Shown piece by piece: positions 25,311 through 32,194 of a DNA stretch of 44,883 nucleotides; position 1 is the stretch's first letter, and the number at the start of each line of letters is the position of its first letter. The notes beneath the pieces were generated by a model. The model was not told where the DNA came from and did not search any database. It saw nothing but the letters and a program-made list of their open reading frames with translations. The stretch is from Saprospiraceae bacterium (GTDB lineage: Bacteria; Bacteroidota; Bacteroidia; Chitinophagales; Saprospiraceae): the NCBI GenBank assembly GCA_019634045.1, contig JAHQWA010000354.1:1-44883 (forward strand), in the 5' to 3' direction. The translations under genes and the position numbers were made by a program.

Positions 25311-26711
25311 ATGAAGAAGTTACCCGACTGTATCAACAAACTAGCTATCCTAGTATTTTGCTTGCTATCCAGCCAATTCGGCATCGCTCAGACTATTGAC
25401 AATACCTATCATACGAAAGTCATTGAGCGGTTGAACACCTTGCTGGAAGCCAATTATGTATTCAAGGATGTCGCACTAAAGACCAGCGCTCACTTGAATA
25501 AACAGCTCAAGGCCGGTGCTTTCGAATCCAAGACAGACCTATCTAGTTTTGCAGAAGCACTGACCAAGGAAGTACAATCCATCAACCAGGATAAGCATAT
25601 GCGGATCCGGCCTACGCCTCCCTACGAGGCTCCTGAAAACACACCAGAACGGCTGGTGGAAGAGCACCTGAATCGACTCGAACGAGGTCGATCAATGGTG
25701 GGAGGATTCAAATCGGCTAAAAAATTAGATGGCAACGTGGGCTATTTTGACCTACGAGGATTTGCACCAGTTTCGATTGGAGCGCCAGTTGCTGACCAAT
25801 ACATGAATTTATTATCTACTTCTGATGCCATTATCGTAGATCTACGAAAGAATGGTGGCGGAAGTCCGGCTATGGTACAGTATTTATGTAGCTATTTCTT
25901 CGACGAGCGGGTTCACCTGAATAGTCTCTATTGGCGTCAAGGAGATCGCACCCAGGAATTTTGGACATTGGACGAGGTGGGCGGAAAGAAGCTCCCTAAG
26001 GTTCCATTGTTCGTTCTCACTAGTTCACGAACGTTTTCTGGTGCGGAGGAGTTTTCGTACAATATGCAAACCCGAAAAAGAGCCACGCTTGTCGGAGAAA
26101 CCACCGGAGGAGGCGCCAATCCGGGCGGTGGATTTGACATCAATGCTGATTTAACCGTATTCATTCCAACGGGAGCCGCCGTAAATCCGGTCACAGGTAC
26201 CAATTGGGAAGGTGTAGGTGTGATTCCTGAAGTAAAGACGAGTGCAGAAGATGCTTTGGAAAAAGCCTTGGAACTGGCAAAGGTAGAAGCGGAGGAATAT
26301 CGAACCAAAAGGAATACAGAAGGAAAGACCCTTTTATTGGGCATGGTAAAATTGCTCGGTAAAACTGATGCAAATACGGATCAAGATGAAATCGTGGCGA
26401 AGGTAAAAGCTGCTTACAAATCCGAGTTAGTTGGGGAAAATGATATCAATCAACTTGGCTATATGTATATGCAAGATTTCGGTAATAGCTTTGCCGCTGA
26501 AGCTCTTTTTAAGAGCAATATCGTTCTGTTTCCGGATTCCCCGAATGTGTATGACAGTTATGCAGAGGCGCTCATCAAGAATGGTAAATTGGAATTAGCA
26601 GTAAAGAGTTACAAAAAGGCCGTAAAACTAGCTGAAGCCCATAAAGATCCTAATATGAACATTTTCAAAGAAAATCTAGTTAAGGCGGAGCAGAAGCTCA
26701 ATAAAGATTAA
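25311..26711 (+). CDS. Secreted S41-family peptidase with C-terminal TPR region
   Basis: 466 residues from the ATG at 25311 (a TTG two codons earlier is less likely). Signal sequence KLAILVFCLLSSQFGIAQ. An N-terminal helical domain with HMRIRPTPPYE leads to the S41 core: AIIVDLRKNGGGSPAMVQYL, LTSSRTFSGAEEFSYNMQTR with candidate nucleophile Ser243, VGETTGGGANPGG and GVGVIPEV. This resembles the interphotoreceptor retinoid-binding-protein-like branch of S41. From about 395 on there are TPR-like helices (AAEALFKSNIVLFPDSPNVYDSYAEALIKNG). It is the third S41 protein of the window. A bidirectional terminator separates it from recA. Confidence 0.88.
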   Translation: MKKLPDCINKLAILVFCLLSSQFGIAQTIDNTYHTKVIERLNTLLEANYVFKDVALKTSAHLNKQLKAGAFESKTDLSSFAEALTKEVQSINQDKHMRIRPTPPYEAPENTPERLVEEHLNRLERGRSMVGGFKSAKKLDGNVGYFDLRGFAPVSIGAPVADQYMNLLSTSDAIIVDLRKNGGGSPAMVQYLCSYFFDERVHLNSLYWRQGDRTQEFWTLDEVGGKKLPKVPLFVLTSSRTFSGAEEFSYNMQTRKRATLVGETTGGGANPGGGFDINADLTVFIPTGAAVNPVTGTNWEGVGVIPEVKTSAEDALEKALELAKVEAEEYRTKRNTEGKTLLLGMVKLLGKTDANTDQDEIVAKVKAAYKSELVGENDINQLGYMYMQDFGNSFAAEALFKSNIVLFPDSPNVYDSYAEALIKNGKLELAVKSYKKAVKLAEAHKDPNMNIFKENLVKAEQKLNKD

Positions 26712-26808
26712 TTATCTAACCAATATCCAACGCAGACTACTTTCATCTAAAACCTTAAGCAAAGTTTAGACTGTTAAGATTACAAGCAGTATTCCAGTTA
26801 AACTGAAA

Positions 26809-26839
26809 GAAGCCTGTCGAAAGATGATCGACAGGCTTC
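26809..26839. terminator. Bidirectional terminator between the S41 gene and recA
   Basis: Perfect 12-bp stem GAAGCCTGTCGA with TCGACAGGCTTC, 7-nt loop, in a convergent gap. Pyrimidine-rich tails follow on both strands (TCCTTTC on plus, TTTCAGTTT on minus). Confidence 0.8.
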
Positions 26840-26909
26840 TCCTTTCATAATTTCAAAGTAAAACCTTATTGTAAATGCGTCTAGCTTGTAAGAGCATGTC
26901 TAAGTCTAC

Positions 26910-27980
26910 TTATTTGGCAGCCATCTTGGCAGCCTCTTTTTTAGAAGGCTTTCCATTCTTCTCCGGCGCAGGCTCATCTTCACCTGTGATTTTCGCCTTG
27001 ATCTTTCGCTCTATCTCCAAAGCCAGCTCTGGATTATCTAATAAGAATAACTTAGCTGCTTCTCGCCCTTGAGCGATCTTAGCATCCTTATAAGAATACC
27101 ATGCACCACTCTTACCGATAATATCATGATCTACCCCTAAATCTACAATCTCACCAGATTTAGAGATGCCCTCTCCATAAACGATATCAAACTCTGCAAT
27201 ACGGAATGGAGGTGCCAATTTGTTCTTTTGTACTTTCACCTTGACGTGATTACCTACCACATTCCCCTCTTTATCCTTAATAGCTGCTCCCGTCTTACGG
27301 ATATCCAAACGCATAGAAGCATAAAACTTCAAAGCATTACCACCCGTTGTCGTTTCAGGATTACCAAACATCACACCAATCTTCTCCCGCAACTGGTTAA
27401 TGAAGATACAGCAAGCGCCTGTCTTACCAATCGTAGCGGTCAATTTCCGCATCGCCTGAGACATCAAACGAGCCTGCAAGCCCATTTTCGAGTCTCCCAT
27501 TTCTCCTTCAATCTCACTTCTAGGCACCAAGGCCGCCACTGAATCCACCACTAAAATATCAATCGCACCTGAACGAATTAAGTTTTCAGCAATCTCAAGC
27601 GCTTGTTCTCCATTATCTGGCTGAGAAATCAAAAGGTTCTCTGTATCTACACCTAATGCCTCAGCATAAAATCGATCAAAAGCATGCTCCGCATCCACAA
27701 AGGCAGCAATTCCTCCCTGCTTTTGACACTCTGCAATCGCATGGATAGCTAGCGTTGTTTTACCCGAAGATTCTGGACCGTATATCTCAACAATACGCCC
27801 CTTAGGAAAACCATTAATCCCAAGTGCTATATCAAGGCTCAAGGAACCACTTGGAATAGTTTCAATTTGGATGACTTGTTTGTCTCCCAAACGCATTACA
27901 GTACCCTTTCCGTATGTTTTTTCCAAACGATCAACCGTAAGTTGAAGGGCTTTTAATTTAGCATCTTTATCATTTGACAT
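26910..27980 (-). CDS. recA: Recombinase RecA
   Basis: 356 residues. Central enzyme of homologous recombination. N-terminal helix [21 protein letters not shown], Walker [10 protein letters not shown] (about 69-77), Walker [13 protein letters not shown], loop 1 [20 protein letters not shown], loop 2 [22 protein letters not shown], and the Ala-Pro-Pro-Phe segment KLAPPFR. The C-terminal tail is unusually basic ([15 protein letters not shown]) after a short acidic patch GEDEPAPE; many RecA tails are acidic. It stands alone with its own consensus promoter and long leader. I see no LexA-type box. Confidence 0.98.
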   Translation of the reverse strand: MSNDKDAKLKALQLTVDRLEKTYGKGTVMRLGDKQVIQIETIPSGSLSLDIALGINGFPKGRIVEIYGPESSGKTTLAIHAIAECQKQGGIAAFVDAEHAFDRFYAEALGVDTENLLISQPDNGEQALEIAENLIRSGAIDILVVDSVAALVPRSEIEGEMGDSKMGLQARLMSQAMRKLTATIGKTGACCIFINQLREKIGVMFGNPETTTGGNALKFYASMRLDIRKTGAAIKDKEGNVVGNHVKVKVQKNKLAPPFRIAEFDIVYGEGISKSGEIVDLGVDHDIIGKSGAWYSYKDAKIAQGREAAKLFLLDNPELALEIERKIKAKITGEDEPAPEKNGKPSKKEAAKMAAK

Positions 27981-28096
27981 GGAGTGGAAATTTTCTCGTT
28001 AGGCAGGAGGGAAAAACAAATTAAGGGCCATGGCGTCTAATCGACTATCGTTTGCTTTTTCATCCGTGCAAATCAACTTTTAGTTTTAAATCTACG

Positions 28097-28128
28097 CAAA
28101 TATAAATTTTTTGTTGCTTTTCAGCAAA
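28097..28128 (-). promoter_or_regulatory. recA promoter
   Basis: On the minus strand TTTG (28125-28128), a 20-nt spacer and TATATTTG (28097-28104): a full match to the Bacteroidota housekeeping consensus. Transcription should start near 28090, leaving a leader of roughly 110 nt before the ATG at 27980. Confidence 0.8.
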
Positions 28129-28480
28129 TATATCAACAAAAAGTTTGCACTTATTTTTCTATTCCCTTCGAATTGTTTTAAAAATTAAATCTCGATAGAT
28201 ATCTCTTCAGGAAATCGCCTTTCACCTCTCAACTATCTACCAATCAGTATATTAAAACAAAAATCTACTTATTAGATAAAGGCATAACAAGTACATACTT
28301 TAGGAATTGAGTGTCATTTTCGCCTCATTTTCTCAAGCTTTCCAAAAGTAAGATTTGTTTACCGATTGTTGCTACTTTTATCTTATCAACTTCTGTTTAT
28401 AGCCACAAAATAGGATTAAATAGCTGTGGTCCAGTACGATCAAAATATACAAAACAAGACTAGTCAATCTCCTAAATCAG

Positions 28481-28514
28481 AGAAGCCCTTAGCGCATTTG
28501 CACTAAGGGCTTCT
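28481..28514 (-). terminator. Hairpin after the small anti-sigma-like gene
   Basis: Perfect 12-bp stem AGAAGCCCTTAG with CTAAGGGCTTCT and a 10-nt loop, 22 nt after the stop of the minus-strand gene at 28536. There is no strong T-tract, so it may act as a 3' end stabiliser as well as a terminator. Confidence 0.6.
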
Positions 28515-28535
28515 TCAGACTAATTCAGTGTTGTA

Positions 28536-28775
28536 TTATTTACAGCAGCTTTCCTGTGCTGTCATTTCGCTGTAACGCAAAATGTTCTGGATGCTACTAC
28601 CTTTAGCACTAAAAGTAACCTTAGGTAATTGCTGGTAAGCACTGTTAAGCGCTTTGAATTCTTGACGCAATGCTGCATCTTGCTGTAACTCTTCGCGAAT
28701 CGCTAAAGTTTCGGATGCAGAGGTCTCATGATACAAGAACTGAATAAGTTGATTAGGTGTAAAGTTTTTCTTCAT
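28536..28775 (-). CDS. Small helical protein resembling an anti-sigma N-terminal region
   Basis: 79 residues. The N-terminal 50 residues (NQLIQFLYHETSASETLAIREEL, then LRQEFKALNSAYQQLP) follow the pattern of the cytoplasmic N-terminal region of Bacteroidota anti-sigma factors: a short helix, an E-T/S-S-x-x-E turn, a helix with L-x-x-D, and a third helix. A linker leads to SIQNILRYSE and the tail ends in CCK. There is no membrane helix and no zinc motif. Such stand-alone small proteins occur in this phylum; whether they bind a sigma factor is unknown. A hairpin follows the stop. Confidence 0.75.
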   Translation of the reverse strand: MKKNFTPNQLIQFLYHETSASETLAIREELQQDAALRQEFKALNSAYQQLPKVTFSAKGSSIQNILRYSEMTAQESCCK

Positions 28776-29028
28776 AAAGAACTTTTAGTTGTGTAGATAA
28801 ATTACACCAATAAAACAACTATCTCACTAAAAATATTGCGTGCAGTTTAAATTTTTTCTGATCCGTCAAATAAAGTTTGGATAAACTGGCTCCTGACCAT
28901 CTTTTACTCTTGCATGTATTCTTTGACAAACATTTATTGTCCACCCTTCCTAAGCTTTTTTATATCTAGTACATTCTTCGCATGAATCCTCCGAGAGAAG
29001 TTGACAAAACAATGAGTACAATCGGGCG

Positions 29029-30159
29029 CTATCCCCCCAACAGAAAGGTTCGGAGCAAAAAAATCGTCAACATCCCCCAAAAAGTTCCCGTTGCCATACT
29101 GAGGATAGCTAATAATATTGCATGGGACATCCATCGGGGCTCATAAGCCGCGGTCACTGCTGGTGCTGTAGCAATCCCTCCTACATTCGCCATACTTGCG
29201 ATAGGTACCCAGGCCGTATTCACATTCAATAGTTTTGCTACGAACAACATGATCACAAAATGGCTGACCAGCCAAACGATCAAGAACCAAAGAAAACTCA
29301 TCTCAAAAGCAATTAAATCAAATTGCAGCTTGAGGCCCAAAATGGCCATAATCAAGAGAATCAATAGGCTCCCCAGCTTTAGTACAAACTTTAAATTCCA
29401 GCGAAGAAATAGATTACTAAATACTAATCCGATTCCGGACAGGGCAATCACCTTCACAACAAACTGTGCCACTACAAAATTTACTAGAACGACGGTCCCG
29501 AGTAAGATCAGAAAGCACCACACTCCCTTTATTTTTTCTCCACTACGCCCCTCGATTGGAGCAGGCATCTCCAATTCAGAAATACGCAGGAAGTGATTCA
29601 GTTGATTGCTTTTTTTAATCCCCTGGAACATCAATATGGTCCAAATGTTTACCAATATGTTATCCAGCACCAGAATGGTTAAAAAGACATTCTCTGGGCA
29701 CTCCACCAGCTCCTTCAACACCAGTTGGCTCGTACTCCCACCGATCCAGCTCCCCACTATGGGCGGTAGCCCCTTCCAATAAGCCTCGTCTAAAAATAAA
29801 GACTGCACCAGTTCACCATCCAGTAAGAGCAAAGCCAAGGCTACTGGGAAAATAGCAATCCAGCAAGAACCTGCAACAAAGACCGCGATGGGTTTCCAAC
29901 CTATTGCTTTCAGCTGTTGCAAGGACAAACTACTCATCACTGCCACAATCGCTAATGGAATGAAATAAGATTTACTGTAGGTATGAATGGAATGCGCAGA
30001 AAAGTCTTTTCCCAGGAAGGAAGAAATTAAGGCTGGAATGAGATAAGCCAGTAGAATAGCGGGTACCCAGTCAAATACAGATTTAAGGTATCGATTTTCG
30101 AGGCGATCTAAATAGTAAACTACAGCGACTGTAAAAATAGCAACCAACCAAGGAACCAT
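29029..30159 (-). CDS. DUF819-family integral membrane protein
   Basis: 376 residues with ten or so hydrophobic segments. Family landmarks are VGSWIGGSTSQL near 135 and ASMANVGGIATAPAVTAAY near 325, two similar glycine-rich reentrant-like motifs placed about symmetrically, as in transporters with inverted repeats. DUF819 proteins (YjcL-like) are predicted transporters with unknown substrate. The ATG at 30159 places the first helix near the N terminus; the protein may lack one helix relative to longer members. It is monocistronic, with 253 nt of empty sequence before the next minus-strand gene. Confidence 0.87.
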   Translation of the reverse strand: MVPWLVAIFTVAVVYYLDRLENRYLKSVFDWVPAILLAYLIPALISSFLGKDFSAHSIHTYSKSYFIPLAIVAVMSSLSLQQLKAIGWKPIAVFVAGSCWIAIFPVALALLLLDGELVQSLFLDEAYWKGLPPIVGSWIGGSTSQLVLKELVECPENVFLTILVLDNILVNIWTILMFQGIKKSNQLNHFLRISELEMPAPIEGRSGEKIKGVWCFLILLGTVVLVNFVVAQFVVKVIALSGIGLVFSNLFLRWNLKFVLKLGSLLILLIMAILGLKLQFDLIAFEMSFLWFLIVWLVSHFVIMLFVAKLLNVNTAWVPIASMANVGGIATAPAVTAAYEPRWMSHAILLAILSMATGTFWGMLTIFLLRTFLLGG

Positions 30160-30472
30160 CCGTGTGCATTTAATTCATGAACTGTCCGGCTTCCAAGGTA
30201 AGAAAATTGTTGCCTTTGTCGTCGCACCTATATAGCCCCTCACCAACCCAGGCCATTCTACTGCTTAGCTTTTGGCTTAAGAGTGCGACAATAGCAATGG
30301 TGTCGCTTCTGATACTGAATTTCGCAGCAAGGCGAGGCAGAAAATTCGTCCCCCTTTGAGGGCCCGCCAAGCGGGATAGCCTTAGGCTATAAATAAGGTT
30401 TTTCCTAACGAAGCCTGGTCGCAAAAGTCTCAGCAGAAAAACGGAAGTATCTATTGTCGCACTACTTGTATG
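30160..30472. other. Intergenic region with tandem hairpins
   Basis: 313 bp between two minus-strand genes. An open frame crosses it but has no recognisable protein. At 30363-30390 two hairpins stand side by side: CCCGC-CAA-GCGGG and ATAGCC-TTA-GGCTAT. The dense palindromes resemble a dispersed intergenic repeat, which one window cannot prove. Confidence 0.45.
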
Positions 30473-30904
30473 TTAGCTCTTGACTCGGTACCAAGTCTGT
30501 GTACGATACAATCCGCTCCAATGCTTTCCTCTTACTTTCAATACCTCTTTATTTCCTTCATCGAACCAGATACTACAGCCGTAATCATTGCCAGTTTCTG
30601 GATCAAGGATAGAACCACCTTTCCAAAAGTCTTTATGGGATTTCATATTTTCGATAATCACTAGGCCTAAAATCGGTTGGTTCTTTTTGTCTCCTTTACA
30701 TTTATCGCACAAGGTTCCAGGGTCTGCTTCGAGCAAATTGGTAATTTTGCCAAAGTATTTCCCACCTTCTTCATAAATCTCAACATAAGATCTGGCTTCT
30801 CCAGATTGATCATCAACCGTTTTCCACGTACCCACAGGTCCCTGCGCGCTTACATATGCACTGAGTCCTAGAAATAGGATTAGACTGAAACAAATTTTCT
30901 TCAT
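30473..30904 (-). CDS. DUF2147 secreted protein
   Basis: 143 residues with signal peptide MKKICFSLILFLGLSAYVSAQ. The mature part is a lipocalin-like DUF2147 domain: GPVGTWKTVDDQSGEARSYV, YFGKITNLLE, CDKCKGDKKNQPILGLVII, GGSILDPETGNDYGCSIWF and LKVRGKHWSGLYRTQTWYRV. The Cys-x-x-Cys pair before KGDKKNQP is common in this family. Periplasmic or outer-membrane-associated; exact role unknown. An AGGAG sequence lies upstream of the ATG. Confidence 0.92.
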   Translation of the reverse strand: MKKICFSLILFLGLSAYVSAQGPVGTWKTVDDQSGEARSYVEIYEEGGKYFGKITNLLEADPGTLCDKCKGDKKNQPILGLVIIENMKSHKDFWKGGSILDPETGNDYGCSIWFDEGNKEVLKVRGKHWSGLYRTQTWYRVKS

Positions 30905-31071
30905 TATACAAGGAGTTTAAGTTACTGATGAAAAAGACAGGAAGTAGAACAGGGTAAATGCTACAGCTTCATATCAAGCTCCGCCCTACCACTTTCTTAC
31001 TTTTAGTCTGCCACACAAGTAACGATCCTGAAAATCAAATTGTTGCCAGTTTTTTACCCAAACTTAGCGCA

Positions 31072-31398
31072 TCAATAGCCATCAAGTTCTTCAGGATGCC
31101 AAAATATATCCTTGAAATCTTTCACTTTATCGTTTTCAACCTTTACCCCTTCCTGCTCTAAAAGGTCTTGCATCATGATCGGAGTAGGAAAGTGATTTCG
31201 GCCGGATAGTTCTCCTTTTCGGTTCACCACTCGATGAGCCGGCACACCTTGCCCACTACAATTGTTAAGGGCCCAGCCGACCATTCGGGCCGAGCCCAGG
31301 GCTAGATAATCTGCTATTGCGCCATAGGTACTTATCCGACCATGGGGTATCTGTCTGGTTACTTCAAAGACCATCTCATAATAATTGGGTAGTGCCAT
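31072..31398 (-). CDS. Alkyltransferase-like (ATL) protein, MGMT family without active cysteine
   Basis: 108 residues: the DNA-binding domain of O6-alkylguanine-DNA alkyltransferases. YYEMVFEVTRQIPHGRISTYGAIAD contains Tyr25, which rotates the base; ARMVGWAL has the arginine finger Arg38. The active-site P-C-H-R is here P-A-H-R (Ala54), in VPAHRVVNRKGELSGRNHF. Proteins with Ala or Trp at this place (ATL) bind alkylated guanine without repairing it and hand the lesion to nucleotide excision repair. So it is a damage sensor rather than a transferase. It is divergent from the TrpF-like gene, with 59 nt between. Confidence 0.9.
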   Translation of the reverse strand: MALPNYYEMVFEVTRQIPHGRISTYGAIADYLALGSARMVGWALNNCSGQGVPAHRVVNRKGELSGRNHFPTPIMMQDLLEQEGVKVENDKVKDFKDIFWHPEELDGY

Positions 31399-31445
31399 AC
31401 TGATATTTCATATTTTAATCGCATTCCAAATTTGAAGGCATTGCT

Positions 31446-31453
31446 TACCTTTG
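31446..31453 (+). promoter_or_regulatory. -7 box of the TrpF-like gene, leaderless-type
   Basis: TACCTTTG, an exact TAnnTTTG match, ends 4 nt before the ATG at 31458. No TTG lies at standard -33 spacing. Confidence 0.45.
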
Positions 31454-31457
31454 CCTT

Positions 31458-32108
31458 ATGCTAACAACTAGAGTAAAAGCCAGTTCGATCACTAACCTCA
31501 CGGATGCCCGATATTTTGCGGCATGGGAGGTAGAATGGCTCGGATTCAACTTAAACCTTGGCTCCGCAGATTATATCGAACCTCACCTCGTCAAAGCTAT
31601 TAAAGAGTGGGTAGATGGCGTAAAAATTATAGGAGAATTTGATCTCTCTTCAGCCGACCATATCAATGAAATGGTACAAGCCCTCGGGCTAGATGGTGCA
31701 CAACTCGGTATGTTCACCGCCATTGAGACCTTTCAGGATTTAGAGTATGCGACGACTCTTTTCAAGGAAATCGTGGTTGAAAAGGAAACGACGGAGACAA
31801 GTATAAGAGAGCACATGACCGATTTTGCGCCCTACGTAAAGGCATTTGTGTTGAACTTCGAGAAAAATCACATTACCCTTCCGGACCTGGGAGCAGGAGC
31901 GAAACTAAACAAAGAGGAATTGATTCTGCTATGCAAAAGTTTTCCGGTGCTAATCAATATGCCTATTGACGCCGTGGAACTCGCGGACTTGATGGGAGAA
32001 CTTAGCCCTTTAGGATTGAGTGTTAAAGGTGGGGCCGAGGAGAAGGTGGGGTATAAATCATTTGATGAATTGGATGAACTATTCGAATTGCTAGAGGTAG
32101 AATCTTAA
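31458..32108 (+). CDS. TrpF-like (phosphoribosylanthranilate isomerase fold) protein lacking catalytic residues
   Basis: 216 residues. The N terminus, RVKASSITNLTDARYFAAWEV followed by LGFNL, matches the first strand and helix of TrpF (V-K-I-C-G-I-T-N-x-x-D-A), and GLSVKGGAEEKVGYKSFDEL matches its last phosphate-binding part (D-V-S-S-G-V-E-x-x-P-G-x-K). The catalytic Cys (K-I-C-G) is Ser9, and the catalytic Asp of the L-L-D strand is Asn133 (VLNF). Tryptophan synthesis by this copy is therefore unlikely. No other trp gene is near. It may bind a phosphorylated ligand, or be a diverged isomerase. Confidence 0.65.
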   Translation: MLTTRVKASSITNLTDARYFAAWEVEWLGFNLNLGSADYIEPHLVKAIKEWVDGVKIIGEFDLSSADHINEMVQALGLDGAQLGMFTAIETFQDLEYATTLFKEIVVEKETTETSIREHMTDFAPYVKAFVLNFEKNHITLPDLGAGAKLNKEELILLCKSFPVLINMPIDAVELADLMGELSPLGLSVKGGAEEKVGYKSFDELDELFELLEVES

Positions 32109-32121
32109 GTCGATCTTCTTT

Positions 32122-32166
32122 TCAGATATCCGGAACTTGGCCTTCGGGCAAACTCCGGATATCTGA
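32122..32166. terminator. Long hairpin between convergent genes
   Basis: Perfect 13-bp stem TCAGATATCCGGA with TCCGGATATCTGA. The 19-nt loop contains a second stem GCC-TTCG-GGC, a UUCG-type tetraloop. It lies between the convergent TrpF-like and permease genes. No T-tract follows on either strand, so Rho-independent action is uncertain. Confidence 0.6.
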
Positions 32167-32194
32167 ACAATCCATCCCCTATCTTATACCTAAG

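Larger units (their letters stand above)
27981..28535. other. Intergenic region upstream of recA
   Basis: 555 bp, AT-rich. It holds the recA promoter and leader (about 110 nt) at its left end and a strong hairpin at its right end. Between about 28140 and 28480 I see no gene or convincing structure. Confidence 0.6.

Noticed and set aside
28934-29134. 66-codon minus-strand frame near the DUF819 3' end
   Set aside because: Shadow of the DUF819 gene in another frame over half its length, with no recognisable motif.
30170-30424. 84-codon minus-strand open frame between DUF819 and DUF2147 genes
   Set aside because: No domain, signal or start support, and it runs through two tandem hairpins; better read as intergenic repeat.
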